A stretch of 64,000 nt of DNA from CAVVEQ01 sp963806635 (lineage in GTDB: Bacteria > Chloroflexota > Anaerolineae > Anaerolineales > Anaerolineaceae), in NCBI GenBank assembly GCA_963806635.1, contig CAWDZA010000015.1, positions 186,001 through 250,000 on the forward strand, in the 5' to 3' direction. The translations under genes were made by a program, and so were the position numbers. Below are positions 1-8,585 of the stretch, one piece after another. The notes beneath the pieces were generated by a model, which was not told the DNA's origin, made no database searches, and was given only the letters and a program-made list of their open reading frames with translations. Every line of letters starts with the position of its first letter. Positions within the stretch are counted from its first letter, which is position 1.

Positions 1-1
1 C

Positions 2-82
2 ATGAAATATAAATTGGAGGATGTAATGCCGGTTGAGAATATCAGCCCGGCTGCCCTGGGGTATATCAAAGCCCAGTCGTAA
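2..82 (+). CDS. 3' end of an unidentified gene
   Basis: An open frame enters from the left edge and stops with TAA at 80-82, encoding 26 residues that end in KAQS. It converges with the next minus-strand gene, leaving only 2 bp between the stops. The fragment is too short to assign a family; it could also be a chance open frame. Confidence 0.3.
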   Translation: MKYKLEDVMPVENISPAALGYIKAQS

Positions 83-84
83 GG

Positions 85-1227
85 TTACCCTGGTTTCACA
101 GCCATCCCGGGATGGCAATTAATCTCTAAAGAATCAGCTGAAAGCCTGCCGAAAAGGTGGGCTTTTACGTCCCCGTTGGCAAATGCCCAGCGACCGCCCT
201 CCTGTGAGGCCAACATTTTCTGGATGTGGGTAGGGTCGACCAAATCCGGGGAAACCCCGAGGGTTTTTTCTGCCCGGCGGACACGCGCTTCAAAGTGCCG
301 CCTGGAAGGGAAGGGGGTTCGTTCGAAGCGTTGTGCCAGGGAACCAGACTGGGCTGAAAAGGCATTGGTTTGCACCAGGAAAAACCCCGGCTCCAGGGAT
401 AAATTGGTTTCCTGAAATCGATCCCGCGCGAATTCCACCCTGGTGCAGGCGATGCCTTCAAGTTGGGGGAAGAGCCGAAATAACGCGTACCCGTCAAAGA
501 TCGGCTGCAGGAATTCAATGATCTGGGCTGCCCGGATTTCCCCCTCCAACAGAAGGCTTAGCCAGGCGATCAGGTTGGCGGGAACACCCTCCCGGCGGCA
601 TTCCGGCTGCAGGAGTAGCGAATCCGCGAACTGTAACAATCCGTCACTGCGCCAATTGAAATTTGGACCGGGAAGCAAATCGGGATAGATAAATGAAGTA
701 ATCTCTGTGCTTCCAAATGGACTGCGGAAGCGCATCAGGCGAGGTTGATCCACCCGCCGTAAATCAGATTCATCCACATCCTCCTCGGTGTGCCAGAAGA
801 GCACTGATCCAAGGGGCTGCCGATAAACTCCCGATTGACAACCTGGGTGGTCATCCTGGAGGAGTATGGCTAATTCAAAGTCTGTCCAACCCCGATAATC
901 AGCATTTAATAACCCGGCACCGCGAGACCAATGCCAGAGGCAATCCAGGTAAATTCGCAATGACTCCTTCAGGTAAGAAGGAAGGGAGGGTTCCCTGGAT
1001 TGGTTTTCAATCCTGGCGAGTTGGCTTCGAACCATGGATTGGGAAGCAGAAATCCATTCCGGTGTTGCACCTTTCAACCGGGATTCCAGGATGCGATGGA
1101 TCTGCGCCGAGACGCTCCGGCCAAGTTCCTCATGCGCATCCCCTATCGAAAGAGACGCCAGCTCCAATACCGGGATGGAGTTATTCACTTTGATATCAAA
1201 AGCAGGCTCGGTCACATCCTTACCCAC
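85..1227 (-). CDS. C45/acyltransferase-like (NTN-hydrolase) protein, divergent
   Basis: A 380-residue protein that I read as a divergent member of the C45 peptidase / isopenicillin-N acyltransferase-like family. The N-terminus has the IPVLEL...G...EELG pattern of that family. A Gly-Cys (HPGCQSG, about residue 130) sits where the autoprocessing nucleophile Cys would be. It is followed by a strand resembling the family's GxVxxGxNxD region (here LFWHTEEDVD) and then an SFIYPDLLPGPNFN segment that matches the family SFxYPGxLPGNxF motif. No signal peptide is evident. The start overlaps the end of the epimerase gene by 8 bp, so the two are probably co-transcribed. The substrate is unknown. The remote similarity is my inference from motifs only; a structure prediction would test it. 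Confidence 0.55.
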   Translation of the reverse strand: MGKDVTEPAFDIKVNNSIPVLELASLSIGDAHEELGRSVSAQIHRILESRLKGATPEWISASQSMVRSQLARIENQSREPSLPSYLKESLRIYLDCLWHWSRGAGLLNADYRGWTDFELAILLQDDHPGCQSGVYRQPLGSVLFWHTEEDVDESDLRRVDQPRLMRFRSPFGSTEITSFIYPDLLPGPNFNWRSDGLLQFADSLLLQPECRREGVPANLIAWLSLLLEGEIRAAQIIEFLQPIFDGYALFRLFPQLEGIACTRVEFARDRFQETNLSLEPGFFLVQTNAFSAQSGSLAQRFERTPFPSRRHFEARVRRAEKTLGVSPDLVDPTHIQKMLASQEGGRWAFANGDVKAHLFGRLSADSLEINCHPGMAVKPG

Positions 1228-2173
1228 GCCGATAGAGGTTTCTCAGTGCAGTTTCCACAACAGGAAACTGAAAATGATACCCCGCGCGGAGCAGATTCCG
1301 AGGCTCGGCTTGCTGGCCCTCCAATACCAGGATGGATTTCTCTCCAAGCATTAACCGAAGTAAAAATGCTGGAACCGGCAGATAAAATGGGCGGTGTATT
1401 ACTTTGGCGAGCGTTTGCCCGTACCGGGAATTGTTGACGACATCCGGGGCTACCAGGTTGAAGGCTCCCTGGCAGCTTTCATTTTCGATCAGGTACTGGA
1501 TGGCATCAACCTCATCCAAAATGTGAATCCAGGGGAAGGGTTGGGAGCCGCTTCCCAGCCTGCCCCCCGCGTAAAGCCTGATCGGCAGCGCCACCAGCGG
1601 CAGAATCCCGCCGTGAGGATCCAACACTACGCCAGAACGGATGACCGCCCGGCGAACACCTATGGATTCAACGCTTTGCGAGGAATTCTCCCATTCCTGT
1701 GAGACGCGAGCCAGGAAATCCGAACCGACGGGTTCATCCTCGTTTAATACCTTGGAGGATGATGTGCCATAGAATCCAATACCGGATGCCTGGATAAAAA
1801 CAGATGGTTTGTTCTTTGCCTTTGAAATTGCTTCTGCAAGCGCCTTTCCTGCGGCGAGCCTGGATTGCAGGATGGATTCTTTTTTCTTTTGCGTCCAGCG
1901 GCCAAGGAGGATGTCTGGCAGGTTTTCTCCGGCGATACTCTCACCGGCCAGGTTCACCACGGCAAATGTGTTCTCGATTTCTGTGGTCCACTCTCCGGAA
2001 GTTTTTCCATCCCAGCCCACAAACCTCAAGGAAGCATTAGCTTCACTTATCTTTGGCGACCGGGACAGGATGACAACTTCATACCCCCCGGCGATCAATT
2101 TCCAGGTCAGATTCTGCCCAATAAAACCGGATCCCCCGGCGATGATGATCTTCTTCTTTTTTAGTTTTGTCAT
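1220..2173 (-). CDS. TIGR01777/SDR39U1-family epimerase (YfcH-like)
   Basis: A 317-residue extended short-chain dehydrogenase/reductase of the SDR39U1 (YfcH, TIGR01777) group. The NAD(P)-binding motif GGSGFIGQ lies near residue 15. Typical family blocks follow: VNLAGESIAG, SRLAAGKALAEAI, the YGTSSSKVLNEDEP region and a C-terminal DUF1731-like tail (LRAGYHFQFP, ETALRNL). The substrate of this family is not established. The gene overlaps the downstream C45-like gene by 8 bp. About 95 bp separate it from the broken arfB upstream. Confidence 0.9.
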   Translation of the reverse strand: MTKLKKKKIIIAGGSGFIGQNLTWKLIAGGYEVVILSRSPKISEANASLRFVGWDGKTSGEWTTEIENTFAVVNLAGESIAGENLPDILLGRWTQKKKESILQSRLAAGKALAEAISKAKNKPSVFIQASGIGFYGTSSSKVLNEDEPVGSDFLARVSQEWENSSQSVESIGVRRAVIRSGVVLDPHGGILPLVALPIRLYAGGRLGSGSQPFPWIHILDEVDAIQYLIENESCQGAFNLVAPDVVNNSRYGQTLAKVIHRPFYLPVPAFLLRLMLGEKSILVLEGQQAEPRNLLRAGYHFQFPVVETALRNLYRRG

Positions 2174-2268
2174 TTTCCACCTGCGCAGGTTCTTTAATTA
2201 TTATCTCAAATACCAGAAGGAATAACACTATTTGTACAGCATCAACTCATCCAATAATTAATATCGCT

Positions 2269-2740
2269 TCAGTCGTCCCCAGGCACGGGTCTCTGGCGGT
2301 TTTGTTTTACCCGCTTCCGAATGGACTTCTTTTCCAGGCGGCGGTATTGGGAAGAGATGGTCGGCCGGGTGGGCTTACGGTAGGAAGGCTCTTGAAGAGA
2401 TGATTCGATCATACGCATAAGGCGCTCCACAGCATCGCGCCGGTTTTGCTCCTGGCTGCGAAAACGACGGGCCAGGATATTGATCCTGCCAGCCCGGTCG
2501 AGATGCGAACCAGCTATGCGCTGTCAGCCTCATCCGGCTGGAGTTATTAAGGATCGAAGAGACAGCCGGGTTGAAGGTCAGGCGGATGGCTGTGGCAACT
2601 TTGTTGATATTCTGTCCCCCAGGACCGGAGGCGTGCACGGCTTCAAAGCTTAATTCAGAAAGCGGGATTTCGATGCCATTCGGAACAAGGCCATTCCCGG
2701 GATGCTGCTTGCCAGAATTTGACGGTTCGGGCTCAGACAT
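2269..2740 (-). pseudogene. arfB: ArfB-type peptidyl-tRNA hydrolase (ribosome rescue), frameshifted
   Basis: ArfB/YaeJ rescues ribosomes stalled on mRNAs lacking a stop codon, using a GGQ motif. Residues 1-70 give SELSFEAVHASGPGGQNINKV-type sequence with GGQ intact. Near 2520 the reading frame is lost. The next frame continues with the expected C-terminal half (GSHLDRAGRINILARRF, RSQEQNRRDAVERL) and a basic tail rich in K and R, as needed for the mRNA channel, ending at 2269. One base inserted or lost explains the break. The gene starts 8 bp inside the patatin gene. A sequencing error is as likely as a true mutation. Confidence 0.8.
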
Positions 2741-3536
2741 GCAAGTCAGATTTCAGTTTTAGAATACACTGGTTGGCGGCGATTCTCCCGCGCGAGATGA
2801 TGTCATCAATATCATTGAATGCCCAGGGATTGAATTCAGCCACGTCCGGCCGGATCAAGCAATCGATCGATCGGGGGTCGGGTTGGGAGGATCGTAAATG
2901 CATGAGATTGACCACTCCGAAGAGCAGGTCCACCAGGTTCTGGGGTGGACGCAGGCTGGCGGTGCGGGAGGAAAGGTCCACAGCGATGATGTAATCCGCG
3001 CCCATCTCGCGGGCGACTTCGGAAGGAAGGTTATCGACAACACCGCCATCCACAAGGAGTTCATCGTTTTTAATGATCGGGGCAAAGATTCCCGGGAAAG
3101 CGGCACTGGCGCGGATGGCTTCCGAGACCTGGCCCGTTTGGATCACCACCCGTTTACCGGTGAGGATATTGCAGGCGACCGCTGCGAAGGGGTGGGCGAG
3201 ATCAGAAAAATCCAGCCCAAAAATGTTCGTACGAATGAAATCGTCCATCGGATCGGTGACGAACAGACCCAGGGAGGGGGGGAAGCTGAGCTTGACCAGG
3301 TTGGCCCAGTTGGCGGAGCGGATCATCTGAGCCATGTAATCCGCGGATCTGCCGGCAGAATAGGCGGCCCCGATGATCGCCCCGACGCTCGTGCCGGTAA
3401 CGATCTCCGGGTGAATGCCTTCCCTCTCGAACACTTCCAAAACACCGATATGTGCCGCGCCTAACAGGGCGCCGCCACCGAAGGCTATACCTACCTTGTG
3501 GGGTTTTAGTTTGAAAAATCGCTGTAACTTATTCAT
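2733..3536 (-). CDS. Patatin-like phospholipase / RssA-type serine hydrolase
   Basis: Patatin-domain acyl hydrolase of about 267 residues. The oxyanion-hole motif GGGALLGAAHIG lies near residue 20. The nucleophile elbow GTSVG follows, and the catalytic Asp is in VDGGVVDNLPS, so the Ser-Asp dyad is complete. A start at 3536 is preferred over an upstream in-frame start at 3587 because a GAAGGA ribosome-binding site lies 5 nt before ATG at 3536. No signal peptide is seen. It may act on membrane lipids in the cytoplasm. It heads a minus-strand run that overlaps arfB. Confidence 0.9.
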   Translation of the reverse strand: MNKLQRFFKLKPHKVGIAFGGGALLGAAHIGVLEVFEREGIHPEIVTGTSVGAIIGAAYSAGRSADYMAQMIRSANWANLVKLSFPPSLGLFVTDPMDDFIRTNIFGLDFSDLAHPFAAVACNILTGKRVVIQTGQVSEAIRASAAFPGIFAPIIKNDELLVDGGVVDNLPSEVAREMGADYIIAVDLSSRTASLRPPQNLVDLLFGVVNLMHLRSSQPDPRSIDCLIRPDVAEFNPWAFNDIDDIISRGRIAANQCILKLKSDLHV

Positions 3537-3633
3537 GTTCGTCCTTCGAAGATGACATATTTCACACAAAGCGAACTCGCAGATCAATCCACTTTTATTT
3601 TATTGGGGATCACCAAAGGAGGCAAGCTTGTAC

Positions 3634-3679
3634 TTGACAGGATCATAAGTAATGATAATATATGAATACTTGCTCATAT
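3634..3679 (+). promoter_or_regulatory. Promoter and ArsR-type operator of the metal-efflux operon
   Basis: TTGACA at 3634-3639 and TAATAT at 3656-3661 are 16 bp apart. A dyad ATATGA-N8-TCATAT at 3660-3679 overlaps the -10 end and the likely start site. Its shape is that of SmtB/CzrA/CadC operators, so autorepression by the following ArsR protein, relieved by metal, is expected. Confidence 0.7.
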
Positions 3680-3695
3680 AATCAAGGAAATCAAG

Positions 3696-4061
3696 ATGAT
3701 ATCCAACATTTCATTAGCTCCCTGCGAAGTAGATGCGATCCATCAGGACCTGGTGGAGCTGGCAGCTCGGACTCTTGTGGACCAGGATTCAGCAGATGAT
3801 ATCGCGCGTATCTTCCAGGCGCTGGCTGATCCCACCCGGGTAAGGTTGATCTCCGCCATGATCGCGTCTGAGCTTTGTGTTTGTGATCTTTCCATGTTAC
3901 TGGGAATGACCCAAAGTGCGGTTTCTCACCAGCTTCGCATCCTGCGTGACCTGCGCCTGGTTCACAGCCGCAAGGAAGGGCGGGTCGTGTTTTACGCCCT
4001 TGATGACGATCATATCCGTGACCTTTTTACCCGAACTAAGGAGCATTTGCTGCATGGATAA
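3696..4061 (+). CDS. ArsR/SmtB-family metal-responsive repressor (CadC/CzrA type)
   Basis: A 121-residue winged-helix repressor. The alpha-3 region reads ELCVCDL, the CxC metal site of CadC/ArsR sensors. The recognition helix is QSAVSHQLRILRDL. The C-terminal helix carries D-x-H-x10-H-x2-H (DDHIRDLFTRTKEHLLH), which matches the zinc site of CzrA and SmtB in spacing. Both classical site types are therefore present in one protein. The gene ends inside the start of the P-type ATPase (overlap 4054-4061), and the divergent side carries the patatin operon. Expected role: derepress the ATPase when Zn, Cd, Pb or Co is in excess. Confidence 0.93.
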   Translation: MISNISLAPCEVDAIHQDLVELAARTLVDQDSADDIARIFQALADPTRVRLISAMIASELCVCDLSMLLGMTQSAVSHQLRILRDLRLVHSRKEGRVVFYALDDDHIRDLFTRTKEHLLHG

Positions 4062-6148
4062 CCTCCAAATCATTGAAGTCCCGGTTGCGGGAATGGATTG
4101 CGCTGAATGTACCAATCATGTCCGCCATGCATTGGAGAAAATCCCAGGGGTCCAATCTGTGGATGTCATGCTTTCATCAGAAAAAGCCATCATTCGCGCG
4201 GAACCAGGTAAGGTGGAGATGAGCCAGATCCGCTCCGCGGTTGTTTCTGCTGGATATACCGTTCCCGAACCCATCAACGGAAAACAATCCACTGGGGAAA
4301 GTTTCAGCCGGAGAGTCTTTACGATCTTCGCGTTGATCACCGGCGCGCTACTTTTTGTCATCGTGGTTGGAGAGTGGCTGGGATTATTTTAATACCCTCA
4401 CCAATTACATTCCCAGAGCTGTCGGAACGATCATCGTCCTGGCGGCTGGCGCGCCGCTTTTTGTGGATGTTTTTAGAGCCGCATTCAACCGCCAGGTGAC
4501 TTCCCGTACTCTGATGACCCTGGGCGTGGCAGCCTCGCTGCTGATCGGTGAATGGCCAACTGCCGGTGTGCTGGTTTTCATGATGTACATCGGCAATTAC
4601 GTGGAATCCTTTACGGCTGATCAATCCCGGCGGGCGATCAAGGATTTGACCGTGATGATGCCCCAGACAGCCAGGGTGGAACGAAATGGAACGGAGGAGG
4701 AGATTCCACTCACCGGTGTGCAACCCGGCGATATCGTTATTGTCCGTCCCGGTGAAAAGATTCCCGTGGATGGTGTCGTTCTGACTGGTACCGCGGTAGT
4801 GGACCAGGCTGCCTTAACCGGGGAATCCGTTCCATCGGAGATCGGCCCCGGCACCCAGGTCTATGCCGCCACGCTTCTCCTGGCAGATTCCGTCAGAGTG
4901 CAGGCGACGCATACCGGCAGGGATACCGCATTCGGACGTGTGGTGCACCTGGTTGAGGAAGCCGAAGCTCAGAAAGGTTCGATCCAAAAATTCGCGGACC
5001 GGTTTTCCGGCTATTACCTGCCGGTAGTCTCCGGGATCGCCTTGCTTACCCTGGTTTTCAGTCAGAATGTAAATGCCGCGGTGGCTGTTCTGGCAGTGGC
5101 TTGCTCCTGCTCGATCGCCCTGGCAACACCGATCGCGATGATGGCGTCCATCGGGGCGGCCGCAAAACGCGGGCTGATGATCAAGGGTGGAATCGTGCTT
5201 GAGACGCTCTCCAATGTAGATACGCTCTTGATCGATAAAACGGGCACGCTCACGTTCGGCAAACCGGAAATAAAGGATATTATTTGCTTGAACGGAGTAC
5301 CTGAAAATCAGATCCTGAAATTCGCGGCATCCGCCGAACGCTATTCCGAGCATCCTCTGGCGGCTGCCATCCGCGAGGCTGCCGCAAGGCGTGATATCCC
5401 ATTAACCATCCCGGAGAATTTCCATAATCAGGCTGGTATCGGACTTACCGCCACAGTGGAAAAACATGAGATCCGCATCGGTTCCCGGCTTGTTTTGAAC
5501 GGCACACCCAAACCAGAAGCTGCGAGTAAATTGGAAACCTTGGGGCGTACGGTATTGTATATTTTTTACGACGATGCGTTGATTGGCTTGCTTGGCCTGG
5601 CAGACACACTGCGCACGGATGTGCCGGAAGCCATCCAGGGTTTACGCAAGCTGGGAATAAAGCATATCGAAATGCTCACCGGGGATAACAACGCTTCTGC
5701 TGCAAGCGTGGCATCTGATTTAGGCGTGAAATTCCAGGCGGAATTACTCCCTGAGGATAAGATCCGCATTGTGAGTGATTACCAAAAGCAGGGGAGACGG
5801 GTGATGATGGTAGGAGATGGGATCAACGACGCTCCGGCGCTTGCCCAGGCGGATGTAGGAATCGCATTAGCGTCCTCCGGTTCGGATATCGCTCTGGAGG
5901 CATCCGATATAGCCATCCTGCGCGAGGATTGGATGCTGGTCCCAGAAGTTTTAGCGATTTCCCAGCGCACGATGCGGGTGGTACGTGGCAACCTGATTTT
6001 CGCCGGGTTCTACAACGTCATCGGGATCAGCCTGGCCGCACTCGGATTTCTGCCCCCTGCTTTGGCAGCCACCCTGCAGATCATTCCCGACCTGGGTATC
6101 CTGGGAAATTCCTCCCGGTTGCTGCGCCAAAAACCGTTGTCAAAATGA
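4054..6148 (+). CDS. Heavy-metal-translocating P1B-type ATPase (frame broken at about 4388)
   Basis: Exports heavy-metal ions across the inner membrane at the cost of ATP. The first segment (4054-4392) encodes an HMA domain with GMDCAEC and one membrane helix, then stops at TTT TAA. Reading +1 from there restores the protein, about 700 residues in all. Visible motifs: LTGES actuator, DKTGTLT phosphorylation site, SEHPL, GDGINDAP hinge. The TM6 metal motif reads CSC (ACSCSIALATP) instead of the usual CPC. The extra base lies in a run of four T, so a homopolymer error or a +1 slip are both possible. Translationally coupled to the ArsR gene, which overlaps its start. Confidence 0.92.
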
Positions 6149-6191
6149 TCAGATCCCGCGGGATGGAATTTTGGGTTGAACGAATAAAAAC

Positions 6192-8447
6192 TCAGGGCAT
6201 CCTAGCATAGAACAACTCATCCCCAAAAACCAGGAAAACCACCTGCTCGGGCGAAACCGTGAATGCCGTGGGTTTTGAGTGCGGCAAGTCGTACCCCTGG
6301 GCTGCATCGATGTTCAGGATGCGGTATAGATTTAACTGCACCCCGAACTTATAGATCGAAGGGGAATTATTATCCAGGATGTGCAAGGCGGAATCGGGCA
6401 GCTCGGTGAAGGCCAGCTGCGAAAAGCTCAATCCATTCAAGGGCAGCGCCTGAGGACTGCCGGAGCGCATGTCCTCATAGATTGCCGGGTTGGTGCAGGT
6501 GGATTCCTTCCAATCAACGCGGCTGTAGACGCAGTGAACCATTTGGTTGTTCTTGAGCAGCAGGAAGAGATCATCGGTGCTGACCGCCAGGTCAACGTAA
6601 TCACCACCGTTATTTTGGGCTGCCAGATCGAAAAATTGGGAGGGTGATTGGCTGTATTCGTACGCGCGATCTTTCTCACCGCTACGATAACGCCAGACCC
6701 GCCCAGTCCCCGTATCCAGAACATATAGGACGCCATCGTTGAGGGTGATTGCTTTTATATGGCTCCAGTTCACCTTCGGGCGCGGAAGCGCCTTGGAGGT
6801 CGGGTTGGCTTTGGGGGCGCAGTATACCGCATTACCATACTCATCCACGCCAATGATCGAAGCACCGCCGCTGATGCCAGGCTGCACCTGGATGTTGTTG
6901 GGGGGCAAAGCGGCGATATCCACCAGTTTGCCAATGAATCCGCCTGGACCGCAGTTGAAGTCGAAATCAACCTGGTAGGTTTCCGAATTTTTACGGGTCA
7001 CGCGCGAAACACGCCCAGTGGGGGCGTCCAATAGATATGCATCCTGGTCGCGTGTAACCACGCGGGTGATCTTGGATGTTTTTGGGATTGATGAGGATAG
7101 TGCGGGAACCATGGCCAGGCGCGAGACCCCCTGGAGTGAATCCAGCGCTGCAGCCACCTGGGTGTGCAGCAGATTGGATTCATCGGTTTTGCCATAGCTT
7201 TCCGCTTTCTTCAACCAATCGTCCGCTTGCGACCAATATTCCGTCTGCAGTTCGCGTGTTTTTTCCTTGGAAGCCAGCCCGGCGTAGTATTGGGCAACCT
7301 GCAGGTTGATCACGTGCTGTTCCCCCCGGCCGCTTCGCAGGTAGATGGTGATCCCCACAGCCACCACCACGATGGGAATGGCGATAGCAGCGAACAACAT
7401 GGTGCTCTGCGGGATGACAGGGGATTTCTCGGTGATCCCTGGCAGCATACGTGCCAGAAAGAGCCTGAAAGTAGAGAACGCTTTTTGCCGCTTCGGTTCA
7501 CCTTCCACCCATACGCTGGCAGCTTTTACCCCAGCGGTCTTCATCCAGGTGGGACGGCGGCTGGAGAATTTCTGCCAGGAAGTTTTTATCCCTGTAAAAA
7601 TCGCTGCCAATCTGAAGCCACCTGTGCTTTTTTTCACTTTGGCGGTTCCGCCCGCGTCTGTGAGAGGCTGAGGGGCATTCGGCTTAAATACTGGCGGGAC
7701 TGTGCCGGGGCTGGCTGCGAAGGCTGCAGTAACAACTGGCTGCTGGACAGGTGCGGCTGACATCCGGTGACGGATGAGCTGTCCTTTCCCGGGTGCGATG
7801 CGGATGATCCCGGCTGCAACATCCGGTCCGCCTTCCCTCACCAGCAGCTTGTACATATCCTCAAAGCCGAGACTGGTGGCGCTTTGGAGTGAGGCTTCGT
7901 TCCATCCTGCTGGTATCTGGGGCGTGAAAAGAATCATTTCACCCGCAGCAAGCGTCGATTGGGAGAACCGCAATTGTACCGATCTCCCCACACCCAGGCC
8001 AGGCTGGGGAGTGGTTTCTGAACCGAGGTTTTCATAACTTCCTGATCGGCAGATCAAACAATCCGATGACCCAGCGCTTGCGCTGAAGAAAAGATCTCCA
8101 CGGATGACCAGGAGATTCAGTCCCGCTGTGCAGGGAACCTTGTTGGGGTATAGATTTTTATTGATTTCGGTGAAGTAATTATTCAGAAAATCCGCCGCTT
8201 CGGAAAGGGCAGACGTGATGGAACCAGCGCTTTTATAGAATTTTTCTGCAGCGGTGCTCAGGAGGTCTGAGATACGGTTTGCGGAAAGAGCGTCATCCGA
8301 GCCGATCGGACTGAGCAGGATAACGAGGAAGTCGCGGTCGCGTCCACGGGCAGTGCGGCGCGGGGGAGTGGTGGCGAATAACCCTGGCAGATCAGGCAAT
8401 ATTTGCCCGGCGGTACGATTCAGGCTGGATAAATGGATGTCAATCAT
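6192..8447 (-). CDS. Membrane protein with PPM/PP2C-like N-terminal domain and propeller-like C-terminal domain
   Basis: A 751-residue protein of a kind common in Chloroflexota. Residues 1-230 resemble a PPM phosphatase fold (RGRDRDFLVILLS, LLVIRGDLFFSASAGSSDCLICRSG, GEMILFTP) but lack the aspartate pair needed for metal catalysis, so it may be a pseudophosphatase or a ligand sensor. A linker rich in P, A and T follows. One membrane helix is at about 349-371. The external part has a short helical region and then repeated strands (VLYVLDTGTGRVWRY, LHILDNNSPSIYKFG) typical of a beta-propeller. Function unknown. It converges on the metal ATPase and is divergent from the glycosyltransferase. Confidence 0.7.
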   Translation of the reverse strand: MIDIHLSSLNRTAGQILPDLPGLFATTPPRRTARGRDRDFLVILLSPIGSDDALSANRISDLLSTAAEKFYKSAGSITSALSEAADFLNNYFTEINKNLYPNKVPCTAGLNLLVIRGDLFFSASAGSSDCLICRSGSYENLGSETTPQPGLGVGRSVQLRFSQSTLAAGEMILFTPQIPAGWNEASLQSATSLGFEDMYKLLVREGGPDVAAGIIRIAPGKGQLIRHRMSAAPVQQPVVTAAFAASPGTVPPVFKPNAPQPLTDAGGTAKVKKSTGGFRLAAIFTGIKTSWQKFSSRRPTWMKTAGVKAASVWVEGEPKRQKAFSTFRLFLARMLPGITEKSPVIPQSTMLFAAIAIPIVVVAVGITIYLRSGRGEQHVINLQVAQYYAGLASKEKTRELQTEYWSQADDWLKKAESYGKTDESNLLHTQVAAALDSLQGVSRLAMVPALSSSIPKTSKITRVVTRDQDAYLLDAPTGRVSRVTRKNSETYQVDFDFNCGPGGFIGKLVDIAALPPNNIQVQPGISGGASIIGVDEYGNAVYCAPKANPTSKALPRPKVNWSHIKAITLNDGVLYVLDTGTGRVWRYRSGEKDRAYEYSQSPSQFFDLAAQNNGGDYVDLAVSTDDLFLLLKNNQMVHCVYSRVDWKESTCTNPAIYEDMRSGSPQALPLNGLSFSQLAFTELPDSALHILDNNSPSIYKFGVQLNLYRILNIDAAQGYDLPHSKPTAFTVSPEQVVFLVFGDELFYARMP

Positions 8448-8585
8448 TAATAATGAAACCTGTTTGTTGGTTTGAGATATTCATCATGGTGCGGTCAGGA
8501 TTTTAGTGCATTTTTTATGCCAGCGCGCGTTGAACCGGGTCGTGATCAGCTACATCATCTATAATTGATTGGGAAACAACTTTTT

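Noticed and set aside
2733..3587. Longer patatin start at 3587
   Set aside because: The extra N-terminal 17 residues are not patatin-like and ATG 3536 has a well-placed ribosome-binding site.
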